A DNA stretch of 36,812 nt from contig JAZSCX010000064.1 of assembly GCA_045530865.1 (NCBI GenBank), positions 1 through 36,812 of the forward strand. Direction: 5' to 3'. Source of the DNA: Avoscillospira sp045530865 (lineage in GTDB: Bacteria; Bacillota; Clostridia; Oscillospirales; Oscillospiraceae). The notes under the pieces are model-generated. The model was not told the DNA's origin. It made no database searches and saw only the letters and a program-made list of their open reading frames with translations. Made by a program: the position numbers and the translations under genes. This document shows positions 16,409-25,610 of the stretch, piece after piece. How positions within the stretch are numbered: the stretch's first letter is position 1; each line of letters opens with the position of its first letter.

Positions 16409-17012
16409 TGATCTGCACCGCCTTATCATTTCGTTTTTTTGTCAGGAATATTTTAACCAAAAGCCCAAGGACAGAACCAACAAGGGCAAATACTTCATAG
16501 ATCCGTATGGTGGCTTCTGCTTCCGCCATGATCTGCGTTTTAGGGGTCTCATACCGACAGGCGATCTGAATGTCCTGCTTTTTTACGCGGAATGTATTGT
16601 GTAAAACCGGCAGTCCGGCACTGAGACCGGCACAGAACTTGCCATACCGCAATTCTGTATCCTCACCGGCAACGGCAATATAGAGCCGAAGCAAGTCCAA
16701 TGTGGGCGATTTCAGGATCTTTCCAAGCAAGGAAAACAAGTCTGCCCAGTGTGCCAGCAGCGCCTTGATCCATTTTTTCAAATTTGTTTTGTCGGCGTTC
16801 TTTTCCTTTTGCTGCGCTGGAGATGCAGGCTGTTTCTCCGGTTTCTTTTCTTTCTTCTTTTTGGGTTTCTTTTCCTCTGTGGAAAGAGAAAACCGGAATA
16901 GACCAATACGGATTTTCAGGACAGTTTCCTGATTATCCCAGTGGAAGTATACACCAACCTTCAAAAGCAGAAAGAGCGCCAGAACCGCAAGCGTTATGAG
17001 CCACCCTGTCAT
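16389..17012 (-). CDS. DUF2953 (YtfI-like) membrane-associated protein
   Basis: The 207-residue protein has an N-terminal membrane segment (LITLAVLALFLLLKVGVYF), a very lysine-rich linker near residues 50-75 (KKPKKKKEKKPEK), and a C-terminal domain ending near a second hydrophobic segment (VFALVGSVLGLLVKIFL). This is the DUF2953 layout of Bacillus YtfI, which also precedes ytfJ. The function is unknown. It starts with GGAGG upstream and overlaps scpB by four bases. Confidence 0.82.
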   Translation of the reverse strand: MTGWLITLAVLALFLLLKVGVYFHWDNQETVLKIRIGLFRFSLSTEEKKPKKKKEKKPEKQPASPAQQKEKNADKTNLKKWIKALLAHWADLFSLLGKILKSPTLDLLRLYIAVAGEDTELRYGKFCAGLSAGLPVLHNTFRVKKQDIQIACRYETPKTQIMAEAEATIRIYEVFALVGSVLGLLVKIFLTKKRNDKAVQINETSSS

Positions 17013-17578
17013 GAGGATGCCTCCTCTTCACTTTCCGGAGGAAGGGAAGGTTTGGCCTGCAGGTTCATGAGTTCAATTTCCGGAAGGTCCTCCAAAGAAG
17101 AAAGGCCAAAGGTACGGAGGAAGTCCGCCGTAGTTCGATACAGAATCGGTCTGCCGGGGACATTCAGTCTGCCGGATTCTTCGATCAGCTTTTTCGTCAG
17201 AAGCGCACTGATGGAATAGGCGCTGTCCACTCCGCGAAGCTGCTCCACATAGGCGCGGGTAGCAGGCTGGTAATAGGCAATGATGGTCAAGGTCTCCAGC
17301 TGAGAGGGAGAAAGCTTTGGGGGTTTCCGGGTTTCCAGTGTTTTGGTCACATAGGCAGACATTTCACCCGAAGAGCACATCTGATAGGCATTGTCCAGAC
17401 GGAGGATCCGTATACCGCTTCGATTATAGGAGAGCGCATCCATCAGACACTGCAGTTCCCGGTGGATCTCATCCTCGTCTGCTTCCAAGGCCACGGACAA
17501 CCGCTTTGCATCTACCGGTTCACCGGCTGCAAACAACACAGCCATCAGCGCCCGCTGTAATTCATTCTGTTCCAACAT
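17009..17578 (-). CDS. scpB: Segregation and condensation protein ScpB
   Basis: The 189-residue protein contains two winged-helix domains typical of ScpB, with the blocks LSPSQLETLTIIAYYQPATRA and LIEESGRLNVPGRPILYRTT split across them. ScpB dimers bind the kleisin ScpA and regulate SMC in chromosome compaction. It overlaps scpA by 17 bases, with AAGGAG before the ATG. Confidence 0.96.
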   Translation of the reverse strand: MLEQNELQRALMAVLFAAGEPVDAKRLSVALEADEDEIHRELQCLMDALSYNRSGIRILRLDNAYQMCSSGEMSAYVTKTLETRKPPKLSPSQLETLTIIAYYQPATRAYVEQLRGVDSAYSISALLTKKLIEESGRLNVPGRPILYRTTADFLRTFGLSSLEDLPEIELMNLQAKPSLPPESEEEASS

Positions 17579-18374
17579 TCACCTCTCCTTCCCCCGCCTG
17601 TTCATCCGGAAGCCGGATGAAACGGACAGAAACTTCTTCATCCTCTTCACCCTCAAGAGAAACAGAGTGAAGTCTGCAAAGCTCCAGAACCGCAAGAAAT
17701 GTGGCAACAATTTCAGAACGGGAACGGTTTCCCTTAAACAGCTTCCGGAATTTGGATATCCCGTGGGACAGCAGCTTACGAAGAACCTCGGCAGCCTTCT
17801 TCGTCACAGGATAGGGTTCCCGACCAACAATTCCGGAAAAATTGGAGCTGGGAGGAGGCAGACTGCGCTCGCTTCGCTCTGCAATACTCTGCATCGCCCG
17901 GACAAGATCCGATGCATCATGCTGATATCGGTAGGACAGATCCCGTTCAAAAGGCTCCTGCTCCTTGGTGAAAAGATTGATGCCAATCTCATTTCGGGAC
18001 GATAGAAACTCCGCGCTGCGTTTGATCTGCTCCAGAGCATCCTTTCTCTGCCGCTCTTCCAAAGAGCGAATCAGCAGTTCCATTTCACTGAGGGCTTCCT
18101 CCTGCTCTGCGGCAGAAAGGAGCATTTTCGTCTTGATCAGCATCAAATGGGACGCCATGGCGATAAACTCGCTGGCGATCTCCATGTCCATTCGCTTCAT
18201 TTCTTCCAGATAGGCCAGATACTGCTCCAGAATGGAAGAAATGGAGATATCCTGTATTTCTATTTTATTTTTGCTCAGCAGCAGCAGAATAACTTCCAGA
18301 GGACCATCAAAGTCCTCCATGGTGGCTGCTTTGGAATGGATCACCCCGTCAAGGTGATACTGTGGTTCAACCAT
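17562..18374 (-). CDS. scpA: Segregation and condensation protein ScpA (kleisin)
   Basis: The 270-residue kleisin has the N-terminal SMC-neck-binding helix region (MEDFDGPLEVILLLLSKNKIEIQDI) and a C-terminal winged helix (FRKLFKGNRSRSEIVATFLAVLELCRL) that contacts the SMC head. With ScpB and SMC it forms bacterial condensin. GAGG lies five bases before the ATG. It is the second gene of the seven-gene operon from the promoter at 19102-19130. Confidence 0.96.
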   Translation of the reverse strand: MVEPQYHLDGVIHSKAATMEDFDGPLEVILLLLSKNKIEIQDISISSILEQYLAYLEEMKRMDMEIASEFIAMASHLMLIKTKMLLSAAEQEEALSEMELLIRSLEERQRKDALEQIKRSAEFLSSRNEIGINLFTKEQEPFERDLSYRYQHDASDLVRAMQSIAERSERSLPPPSSNFSGIVGREPYPVTKKAAEVLRKLLSHGISKFRKLFKGNRSRSEIVATFLAVLELCRLHSVSLEGEEDEEVSVRFIRLPDEQAGEGEVNVGTE

Positions 18375-18381
18375 ATTTACC

Positions 18382-19068
18382 TCAAATCAACGTACTAACA
18401 AAATGATATACCGGCTCTGTCAAAAGAGAAAGAATGCGGATCAGTCCATCGCGGAGATAAAACAGCGGAGTATCCAGCACATTCAGAATTAAAAGAGCCG
18501 TCAAAAGCAGGAAACCATACCGCTCGTATTTCATTAGTTTCCAATACCACCGGTTTGGCAAAAAAGAGAACAAGACCTTGGAGCCATCCAGCGGTGGAAC
18601 AGGAAACAGATTAAACACTGCCAGTCCGGAGCTTAGAATCACAATGTACTCCAAAAACAGCATAACATACTCCCAAACTACACCGGACGAAGAGAGATAA
18701 AACGGAAAGCATGCCGCGCGAATCAGCATAGCAAGCAAGGCCAGCAACACATTGCTGACAGGGCCGGCAGCCGCAGTCAGCGCCATACCAAACTTGGGAG
18801 ATCGAAACCTTCGCATATCAACGGGAACCGGTTTGGCCCAACCAAAGCGAACCAGTGCCATCATGACAAGACCCATGATATCCACATGATGCAGCGGATT
18901 CAGTGTCAGTCTGCCCTGCTTTTTTGCCGTATCGTCGCCCATCCAGAAGGCAGCTAGACCATGGCACGTCTCATGGACAGTGATGCACAACAGCGAAGAT
19001 GCCACAATCACCAATAATTCAAACAGATATCCAAACTCAAGTTGGCGCAGCCATTGAACAAAACCCAC
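18382..19068 (-). CDS. Site-2-protease-type M50 metalloprotease (YwhC-like)
   Basis: The polytopic protein has HETCH (zinc ligands near residues 32 and 36), a NPLHHVD block near 57-63, and NLFPVPPLDGS near the C-terminus, which provides the third ligand. These are the features of the compact YwhC/S2P-like M50B group. The frame is open to 19143, but the promoter at 19102-19130 and terminator at 19133-19160 lie inside that extension, so a start after AAGGAG (19081-19086) is required. GTG at 19068 (228 residues) is the only good in-frame choice, with a slightly long 12-base spacing. The substrate is unknown. Confidence 0.85.
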   Translation of the reverse strand: MGFVQWLRQLEFGYLFELLVIVASSLLCITVHETCHGLAAFWMGDDTAKKQGRLTLNPLHHVDIMGLVMMALVRFGWAKPVPVDMRRFRSPKFGMALTAAAGPVSNVLLALLAMLIRAACFPFYLSSSGVVWEYVMLFLEYIVILSSGLAVFNLFPVPPLDGSKVLFSFLPNRWYWKLMKYERYGFLLLTALLILNVLDTPLFYLRDGLIRILSLLTEPVYHFVSTLI

Positions 19069-19101
19069 GAAAAGGACATACTCCTTCAATTTATTTTTTA
19101 T

Positions 19102-19130
19102 AGTATACCATTCTTTTTCAAAAATGGCAA
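19102..19130 (-). promoter_or_regulatory. sigma-A promoter of the M50-scpA-scpB-rluB operon
   Basis: TTGCCA (19125-19130), a 17-base spacer and TATACT (19102-19107) on the minus strand. The -35 box begins two bases after the ysxC terminator stem. Transcription would start near 19095, leaving a short leader with AAGGAG. Confidence 0.8.
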
Positions 19131-19132
19131 GA

Positions 19133-19160
19133 CAGCCCGCCACAACTTTGTGGCGGGCTG
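19133..19160 (-). terminator. terminator after ysxC
   Basis: A perfect 13-bp inverted repeat (CAGCCCGCCACAA / TTGTGGCGGGCTG) with a two-base centre lies seven bases after the ysxC stop. The T tract on the minus strand (TCTTGCCATTTTTG) is interrupted because it doubles as the -35 region of the next promoter. Confidence 0.75.
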
Positions 19161-19166
19161 CGATAA

Positions 19167-19754
19167 TTATAAGGATGCGGCTTTCAGAATATGGGAAAGC
19201 AGTTCATCTCTGCCCTCCCCTTTTTCCGCAGAGAACAGAACCACGGGTACACGATCATCAAGGCCAAGGGTTTCCCGAATGGTTTTCAGGTTGGGCTCGA
19301 TCTCGGACTTCTTGAGCTTGTCCATCTTATTGGCAACGACAAGATAGGGACGTTCCGTCTGCTGGAACCACTGCGCCATGGTCACATCGTTTGCTGTAGG
19401 CTTATGACGGGCATCCACGATCAGAACACCAAGGGTAATATAATCCGGATGGGCAAAATAACTCTCGATCAGTTTGGCCCAGCGGTCTTTCTCTGCCTTG
19501 GGAACCTTTGCATAGCCATAACCGGGTAAATCCACCAGATACAGGGCCTTATCGATCAGGAAAAAGTTAATATGCGTGGTCTTACCGGGTGCTTCACCAA
19601 CTCTCGCAAAATTCTTCCGCTGCAAAATACGGTTGATCACAGAAGACTTTCCCACATTGGATCTGCCGGCAAAGGCGATCTGCGGCAGACCATCCTTGGG
19701 ACAGGCGCTGAGACTGGCAGCGGAAAGAATAAATTCAGCATTGTGCAGATTCAT
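19167..19754 (-). CDS. ysxC: Ribosome-biogenesis GTPase YsxC/EngB
   Basis: The 195-residue GTPase has G1 GRSNVGKSS, G3 DLPGYGYAKV and G4 NKMDKL. YsxC acts in 50S subunit assembly. It follows lon by eight bases, with AGGTGA before its ATG. The lon-ysxC pair at the end of a tig-clpX-lon operon is the Bacillus order. Confidence 0.97.
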   Translation of the reverse strand: MNLHNAEFILSAASLSACPKDGLPQIAFAGRSNVGKSSVINRILQRKNFARVGEAPGKTTHINFFLIDKALYLVDLPGYGYAKVPKAEKDRWAKLIESYFAHPDYITLGVLIVDARHKPTANDVTMAQWFQQTERPYLVVANKMDKLKKSEIEPNLKTIRETLGLDDRVPVVLFSAEKGEGRDELLSHILKAASL

Positions 19755-19762
19755 GTGCTCAC

Positions 19763-22189
19763 CTACTGCCGGAGCCCGGTCTTTCTGGATTTTTTTTGCT
19801 CCCGGGAAACCGCCAGCTGTGCTTCCTGCGGAACTTCGGTGTAGAGCTGTTCCTGTTCCTGATCGGGCAGGTTTAGGGCAGCCTTCAAAACATCATCCAC
19901 ATGAGAAACGGTAATGAAATTCAGACTACTGCGGACGGTCTGATCGATCTCTTCCAGATCCTTTGCATTGGCCTGCGGAATGATGACAGTCTTGATGCCA
20001 TGGCGCAGCGCAGCCATGGTCTTTTCCTTCAGTCCCCCGATGGCCAGCACACGGCCACGAATGGAAACCTCACCGGTCATAGCAATCTCCCGCCGGACAG
20101 TCGCACCTGTCAAGGCAGAAACCATGGCAGTACAGATGGTAATACCGGCAGAGGGTCCATCCTTGGGAATGGCACCTTCCGGGAAATGGACATGAATATC
20201 CTTCGTCTGATAAAAATCTTCAGGAATCTTGAGAAGCGCCGTGCGGGATCGGATATAGCTCATGGCAGCCTGCACGGATTCCTTCATCACATTGCCCAGA
20301 TTGCCGGTCAGCTCCAGTTTGCCCGTACCGGGCACCACATTGACTTCCACTTCCAGTGTTTCACCGCCCACGGAAGTCCACGCAAGACCGGTGACCAGTC
20401 CCACAGGATCGGCAGGAGGCAGTTCATCGGGCAAATACTTGCGAATGCCGAGGAATTCATCAAGATTGGAGCCGGTAATGGAGATTTTCTTGGGGGCATC
20501 CTCCGCAACAAAACGCATATCGCACTTGCGGCAGAGGGCTGCGATCTCCCGTTCCAGATTACGAACGCCGGACTCTCTGGTATAGCAGGCAATCACTTCC
20601 CGCAGAGCCGTATCGGAAATCTGCACCTGCGTCTTTTTCAGGCCGTGCTTCTTCAGCTGTTTGGGCAGCAGATGCCGCTTGGCAATCTGCAGCTTTTCCT
20701 CATCGGTATAAGAGGTCAGCTCAATCACTTCCATACGGTCCAGCAGCGGAGCAGGAATGGTGGAAGTGGTATTGGCCGTGGTGATAAACATGCACTCGCT
20801 CAGATCGAAGGGGATTTCCAGATAATGATCCCGGAAGGTGCTGTTCTGCTCCCCGTCCAGAACTTCCAAAAGAGCCGCGGAAGGATCACCGCGGAAGTCA
20901 TTGCCCAGTTTATCGATCTCATCCAGCAGCAGCAGCGCATTTTTGGAGCCAGCCTGCGTAATGGCATTAATGATCCGTCCGGGCATGGATCCGATATAGG
21001 TTTTGCGGTGACCGCGGATGTCGGCTTCGTCACGAACACCGCCCAGAGAGATCCGGGCCAGCTTCCGATTTAGGGAACCGGCAATGCTCATGGCGATACT
21101 GGTTTTACCCACGCCGGGAGGGCCCACCAGGCAGATGATCTGTCCTGGCATATCCGGCGCCATTTTTCTCACAGCCAGGGTTTCCAGAATGCGGGTTTTC
21201 ACCTTATCCAGACCAAAATGGTCATCATTCAGGCGCTTTTCCGCAGCACAGATATCTACCCGCTCTTTGGTACGCTTGTTCCATGGCAGTTCCAGACAGG
21301 TATCCAGATAGGTGCGAATGACAGCAGCTTCGGCAGAATTGGAGGGCTGCTTGCTGAGGCGCTTGACTTCCTTCAGAAGTTTTTCTTCAATCTCTTCGGA
21401 AAGCTTCAGCGCACGAATGGACTTCTGATAGTTCCGGATCTCTTCGCCTTCATCTTCTTCGCCCAGTTCCTGCTGGATCACCCGCATCTGCTCCCGCAGA
21501 TAGTAATCCCGCTGGCCCTTGTTCACATTCTCCTGCACACGTTCCTGAATATCTGCTTCCAGCTGCATGATATCCAGTTCCTTTCCAAGAAGAATACAGG
21601 CCAGTTCCAATCGCTTCATGGGATTGATCTGTTCCAGTACACGCTGCTTATCTGTATAGTTCACCGAGCTATTCTGGATCACATAATCGGCAATAAAGCC
21701 AATGTCATCCCCGGACATGATGGACAAAAGTCCATCCGGAAAATTTCTGCCGGACAATTCCAGAAATTGATCGTAGAATATCTGAATCTGACGGATCAGA
21801 GCATCGGCTTTATTCTGAGATTTGTTATAGGGCAAATCAGGCACGGACACCGCACGGCCATACAGATAGGGTTCCATCTGAATGCATTCCGACAGAGATG
21901 CCCGGTATTTTCCTTCCACCAGAACACGAATGGTATCACCAGGCAGCCGAAGCACCTGCTTCACCACCGAGACCGTACCGATATGATAGAGATCCTTTAC
22001 TTTCGGATCATCCACCTGAATATCCTTCTGGGTGACCAGAAAGATCTCCTGATTACCGCGCATGGCTTCTTCCACGGCACGGATGGATTTTTTTCTCCCA
22101 ACATCAAAATGGATGGTCATGCTGGGAAACACATTCAATCCCCGCAGCGCCAAAATCGGCAGGCGCTGAGAGGTAATCACTTCAGTCAT
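19763..22189 (-). CDS. lon: ATP-dependent protease La (LonA)
   Basis: The 808-residue protein has the N-terminal Lon substrate domain (about 1-200), a central coiled-coil region, an AAA+ module with Walker A GPPGVGKT, and the C-terminal protease domain. The catalytic Ser680 (PKDGPSAG) and Lys723 (GGLKEK) are 43 residues apart, as in LonA. ATG at 22189 was chosen because AAGGAG lies seven bases upstream; the frame extends to 22231 without a better site. A charged tail (EQKKSRKTGLRQ) ends it. It degrades misfolded and regulatory proteins in the cytoplasm. I see no CIRCE or CtsR site near it. Confidence 0.98.
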   Translation of the reverse strand: MTEVITSQRLPILALRGLNVFPSMTIHFDVGRKKSIRAVEEAMRGNQEIFLVTQKDIQVDDPKVKDLYHIGTVSVVKQVLRLPGDTIRVLVEGKYRASLSECIQMEPYLYGRAVSVPDLPYNKSQNKADALIRQIQIFYDQFLELSGRNFPDGLLSIMSGDDIGFIADYVIQNSSVNYTDKQRVLEQINPMKRLELACILLGKELDIMQLEADIQERVQENVNKGQRDYYLREQMRVIQQELGEEDEGEEIRNYQKSIRALKLSEEIEEKLLKEVKRLSKQPSNSAEAAVIRTYLDTCLELPWNKRTKERVDICAAEKRLNDDHFGLDKVKTRILETLAVRKMAPDMPGQIICLVGPPGVGKTSIAMSIAGSLNRKLARISLGGVRDEADIRGHRKTYIGSMPGRIINAITQAGSKNALLLLDEIDKLGNDFRGDPSAALLEVLDGEQNSTFRDHYLEIPFDLSECMFITTANTTSTIPAPLLDRMEVIELTSYTDEEKLQIAKRHLLPKQLKKHGLKKTQVQISDTALREVIACYTRESGVRNLEREIAALCRKCDMRFVAEDAPKKISITGSNLDEFLGIRKYLPDELPPADPVGLVTGLAWTSVGGETLEVEVNVVPGTGKLELTGNLGNVMKESVQAAMSYIRSRTALLKIPEDFYQTKDIHVHFPEGAIPKDGPSAGITICTAMVSALTGATVRREIAMTGEVSIRGRVLAIGGLKEKTMAALRHGIKTVIIPQANAKDLEEIDQTVRSSLNFITVSHVDDVLKAALNLPDQEQEQLYTEVPQEAQLAVSREQKKSRKTGLRQ

Positions 22190-22220
22190 AACTTCACTCC
22201 TTTTCTGTGGAGTAGCACAA

Positions 22221-22242
22221 AGAGAGGGCAAAAGCCCCCTCT
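22221..22242 (-). terminator. imperfect hairpin between clpX and lon
   Basis: On the minus strand AGAGGGGGC-TTTT-GCCCTCT forms a stem of about seven pairs with two bulged G, starting ten bases after the clpX stop. The following T tract is weak (CTTTGTG). It may be a partial terminator or processing site that lowers lon relative to clpX. Confidence 0.4.
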
Positions 22243-22251
22243 ATTGCATAT

Positions 22252-23517
22252 TTACAGTGTAACACCCGCATTGCGGATAGGCTTTCGGGGATTGGAGCTG
22301 TCTCTGGTGACCTGGGGCTTCTCCTGCTCCCGAACACATTGTTCTGTGATCAGAACACTTTGGATGGTGGGATCCGACGGAATATCAAACATGATTCCGG
22401 TCATGATCTCTTCCATAATGGCGCGCAGACCTCTGGCGCCGATCTGACGGGCAATGGCCTTTTCAGCAATGGCTTCCAAAGCCCCCTCTTCAAAGCTCAG
22501 GCTGACCTGATCATATTCCAGCAGCTTGCGATACTGCTTGCACAGTGCGTTCTTGGGCTCCGTGAGGATCTGCATCAGATCTTCTTTTTTCAGGCTCTGC
22601 AGAGTGGTAATTACCGGCAGACGACCAACCAATTCAGGAATAATACCAAACTTCAACAAGTCATGGGGCTGCACCTTGCGGAACAGCTCCCCAACATCCC
22701 GATGAGACTTGCTCTTGAGTTCAGAATTGAAGCCGACTGCAGACCGATCCGTTCGCTTTTCAATGATCTTTTCCAGACCGTCAAAAGCGCCGCCGCAGAT
22801 GAAGAGGATATTGGTCGTATCGATCTGGATAAATTCCTGCTGCGGATGCTTTCTGCCGCCCTGCGGAGGTACATTGGCAACCGTGCCTTCCAGAATCTTC
22901 AGCAGAGCCTGCTGCACACCTTCGCCGCTGACGTCTCGGGTGATAGATGTATTTTCACTCTTTCGAGCGATTTTATCCATCTCATCAATATAAATAATTC
23001 CGCGTTCTGCCAGCTCCACATCAAAATCCGCAGCCTGCAGCAGCCGGAGCAGAATGTTCTCCACATCCTCACCCACATAGCCGGCTTCCGTCAAAGTGGT
23101 GGCATCGGCAATGGCAAAGGGAACATTCAAAATCTTTGCAAGGGTCTGAGCAAACAGGGTTTTACCGGAACCGGTGGGGCCAATCAGAAGTATATTGCTC
23201 TTCTGCAGTTCCACATCGGTGCTGTTTGCAAAATAGATCCGCTTGTAATGATTATAGACCGCAACTGCCAGTGCGATTTTGGCATCCTCCTGACCGATAA
23301 TATATCGGTCCATATAAGTTTTGATCTCCAGCGGCGTAGGCAGTGTATCCGGCAGTTCCAAAGAGGGGGCCTCATTGACAACCATTTCATCCCGCAGGAT
23401 TCCGGAGCAAAGCTCCACACATTCATTGCAGATATAGACATTGGGTCCTGCAATGATGCGGTTGACCTGCTCCTGCCGCTTTCCGCAGAAAGAACAGCGA
23501 ATCGATTCTCTAGACAA
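22252..23517 (-). CDS. clpX: ClpX, AAA+ unfoldase of ClpXP
   Basis: The 421-residue protein has the N-terminal zinc-binding domain (Cys8, Cys11, Cys30, Cys33), Walker A GPTGSGKT, Walker B IIYIDEMDK and the sensor region LKFGIIPELVGRLP. The ClpP-docking loop appears as a VGF variant of the IGF motif (SAVGFNSEL). The start is TTG with AAAGGA nine bases upstream; no ATG fits. It lies 30 bases after clpP. Confidence 0.97.
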   Translation of the reverse strand: MSRESIRCSFCGKRQEQVNRIIAGPNVYICNECVELCSGILRDEMVVNEAPSLELPDTLPTPLEIKTYMDRYIIGQEDAKIALAVAVYNHYKRIYFANSTDVELQKSNILLIGPTGSGKTLFAQTLAKILNVPFAIADATTLTEAGYVGEDVENILLRLLQAADFDVELAERGIIYIDEMDKIARKSENTSITRDVSGEGVQQALLKILEGTVANVPPQGGRKHPQQEFIQIDTTNILFICGGAFDGLEKIIEKRTDRSAVGFNSELKSKSHRDVGELFRKVQPHDLLKFGIIPELVGRLPVITTLQSLKKEDLMQILTEPKNALCKQYRKLLEYDQVSLSFEEGALEAIAEKAIARQIGARGLRAIMEEIMTGIMFDIPSDPTIQSVLITEQCVREQEKPQVTRDSSNPRKPIRNAGVTL

Positions 23518-23547
23518 TGCGTTTCTTCCTTTCGCTTCCCGGAAACC

Positions 23548-24129
23548 TTATCGCTTGTAAATGACCTTATCGATCAGGCCATAGGCGCAGGCCTCATCGG
23601 CAGACATGAAGTTATCGCGCTCCGTGTCATTGCAGATGGTTTCCAGAGGCTTTCCGGTATTCTCAGCCAGAATCTGATTAAGACGATCCTTAATTTTCAG
23701 CATCCGCTCCACATGAATCTTCATATCGGTGGTCTGACCCTGCGTGCCACCCAGAGGCTGGTGGATCATAATCTCTGCGTTGGGCAGTGCCATGCGCTTG
23801 CCCTTGGCACCTGCGGAAAGCAGGAATGCACCCATGGAGGCAGCCATACCGATACAAATGGTGGAAACGTCGCACTTGACGTACTGCATGGTATCATAGA
23901 TCGCCATGCCGGCTGTTACAGAACCGCCGGGAGAGTTGATGTAAAACTGGATGTCCTTATCGGGATCCTGTCCTTCCAGATACAGCATTTGCGCAACCAC
24001 CAGACTTGCAGTGGTATCATTGACTTCCTCAGACAGCAGAATGATCCGATCATTCAGCAGACGAGAAAAAATGTCATAGCTGCGTTCTCCACGGCTGGTT
24101 TGCTCAACAACATAAGGGACAAAACTCAT
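23548..24129 (-). CDS. clpP: ClpP serine protease subunit
   Basis: The 193-residue protein has the canonical triad Ser98 (GMAASMG), His123 (MIHQPLGG) and Asp172 (ERDNFMSADEA) at the standard numbering. Fourteen copies form the chamber that ClpX feeds. ATG at 24129 has AAAGGAG six bases upstream; an upstream extension to 24165 lacks support. In Bacillus clpP is elsewhere; here it lies between tig and clpX, as in many Clostridia and in Proteobacteria. Confidence 0.98.
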   Translation of the reverse strand: MSFVPYVVEQTSRGERSYDIFSRLLNDRIILLSEEVNDTTASLVVAQMLYLEGQDPDKDIQFYINSPGGSVTAGMAIYDTMQYVKCDVSTICIGMAASMGAFLLSAGAKGKRMALPNAEIMIHQPLGGTQGQTTDMKIHVERMLKIKDRLNQILAENTGKPLETICNDTERDNFMSADEACAYGLIDKVIYKR

Positions 24130-24186
24130 TGGAAACTCCTTTCTCCGGTTCAACGTCTGAGACATTCTAACCAGACAAACGAGGAA

Positions 24187-25488
24187 TTATTCCTCTTCCT
24201 TTGCTTCTTCCTTGGCAGCCACTGCAACAGCACTGTCAACGATCAGCTTGACAGCCTTTCTGGATGCCAGATCGGCCTTGACGGTTTCGGGATTCAGGGC
24301 AGCCTTGACCTGATCGACTTCCATCTGATACTGCTCGGCAACCTTGGCGAACTCTTCTTCCAGCTCTTCGTCGGAAACTTCGATGCCTTCGGCTTCCACA
24401 ACAGCGCTCAGCAAAACGTTGGAACGGACAGTGGTCTCAGCCATGGGACGCATGGATTCACGCAGGGCATTGGTGTTGCCGCCCATCATCTTTGCATAGT
24501 CGTCCATGGTCATGCCGCTCATCTGCAGTTGATAGCCGAACTGCTCCATATGCTTTTCGATCTGCTCTTCGAACATGCAGGCAGGGATCTCGGCGGTCAT
24601 GTTGGCAGCGGCAGCTTCCACAGCAGCGTTCTCAAACTGACGGTCGATGTTCTCCTGACGCATCTGCAGCTGCTTGGCGCGGATGTCAGCCTTCAGCTCG
24701 TCCAGCGTATCAAACTCGGAAACGTCCTTTGCAAACTCATCGTCCAGCTCAGCCTTGATGGTTTCCTTGACTTCGTGGATCTTGCACTTGAACACAACGG
24801 GCTTACCGGCCAATTCGGGGGTGTAGTTCTCGGGGAAGGTCACATCAATATCCTTCTCATCGCCGGCGGACAGGCCGATCAGAGCCTCTTCAAAGCCGGG
24901 AACAAACTGATGAGAGCCGATCTTCAGACTGTAGTTTTCGCCCTTGCCGCCCTCGAATGCGATGCCATTGTCGAAGCCTTCGAAGTCCAGAACGACAGTG
25001 TCGCCTTCCTGAATAGGACGCTCCACGGTCTCGATACGGCTGTTGCGGTCAGCCATACGGCTGAGCTCATTCTCCACATCCTCGTCGGAGACGGAAGCCT
25101 CAGCCTTGGGAACTTCCAGACCCTTGTACTGACCCAGAGTGACCTCGGGGTACAGCTCAGTCTCGATGGTCAGAACAATGGCGCCTTCTGCAGTCTCATC
25201 CATATCTGCGATAGAGGGGCCGCCAACGGCCTTCAGCTGCTGCTCGATGACAGCCTTGGTGTACAGTTCGGGGAAAATTTCATTGACGGCATCTTCATAG
25301 AAGATCTTTGCGCCGTACATGCCCTCAACGACCTTGCGGGGAGCCTTGCCCTTGCGGAAGCCGGGAACCATGATATCTTTCTTGGCCTTGTTGTAGGCCT
25401 TGTTCAGAGCAGCTTCGAATTCCTGCTTTTCGATCTCAACAACAATTTTGGCCTTACCGTTGGCCTGCTCAGTGCTTTTCACATTCAT
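24187..25488 (-). CDS. tig: Trigger factor (ribosome-associated chaperone)
   Basis: The 433-residue protein has the ribosome-binding tail with its signature (VPGFRKGKAPRKVVEGMYG) near residues 39-57, an FKBP-type prolyl isomerase domain (about 155-240, GDTVVLDFEGF...) and a helical C-terminal chaperone domain. It ends with an acidic KEEAKEEE tail. It meets nascent chains at the exit tunnel. AGGAGG precedes the ATG. It is the first gene of the tig-clpP-clpX-lon-ysxC operon. Confidence 0.97.
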   Translation of the reverse strand: MNVKSTEQANGKAKIVVEIEKQEFEAALNKAYNKAKKDIMVPGFRKGKAPRKVVEGMYGAKIFYEDAVNEIFPELYTKAVIEQQLKAVGGPSIADMDETAEGAIVLTIETELYPEVTLGQYKGLEVPKAEASVSDEDVENELSRMADRNSRIETVERPIQEGDTVVLDFEGFDNGIAFEGGKGENYSLKIGSHQFVPGFEEALIGLSAGDEKDIDVTFPENYTPELAGKPVVFKCKIHEVKETIKAELDDEFAKDVSEFDTLDELKADIRAKQLQMRQENIDRQFENAAVEAAAANMTAEIPACMFEEQIEKHMEQFGYQLQMSGMTMDDYAKMMGGNTNALRESMRPMAETTVRSNVLLSAVVEAEGIEVSDEELEEEFAKVAEQYQMEVDQVKAALNPETVKADLASRKAVKLIVDSAVAVAAKEEAKEEE

Positions 25489-25552
25489 TGTGTTTTCCTC
25501 CTATATGGTGGGCCGAAATTGGCCTTATTCACCTAATCATGAAATCCGTACT

Positions 25553-25581
25553 ATTTTAGCAAATGTTTACGAATTTTTCCA
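25553..25581 (-). promoter_or_regulatory. promoter of the tig-clpPX-lon operon
   Basis: TGGAAA (25576-25581), a 17-base spacer and TAAAAT (25553-25558), with TGC directly before the -10 (an extended -10 element). It lies 64 bases before the tig ATG. The weak -35 and extended -10 resemble the rplS promoter. Confidence 0.65.
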
Positions 25582-25610
25582 CTGTTTTTTTACATTTTCA
25601 CAGAAAATTT

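Noticed and set aside
19058..19079. A 23-codon frame starting at the ATG just after AAGGAG, as a leader peptide before the M50 gene
   Set aside because: The ATG is one base after the SD, too close for initiation, and the peptide shows no regulatory pattern.
19901..21073. Plus-strand open frame of 390 codons opposite lon
   Set aside because: Antisense shadow of the conserved Lon protease domain; no ribosome binding site or protein features.
22339..25536. A 1065-codon open frame on the plus strand opposite clpX, clpP and tig
   Set aside because: It is antisense to three clearly functional genes. Stop codons are rare there because those genes seldom use TTA, CTA and TCA codons. It shows no family features and has no SD.
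22190..25610. CIRCE or CtsR heat-shock operators for the tig-clpP-clpX-lon operon
   Set aside because: I looked for the TTAGCACTC repeat and the CtsR heptad repeat in the gaps before tig, clpP, clpX and lon and saw neither.
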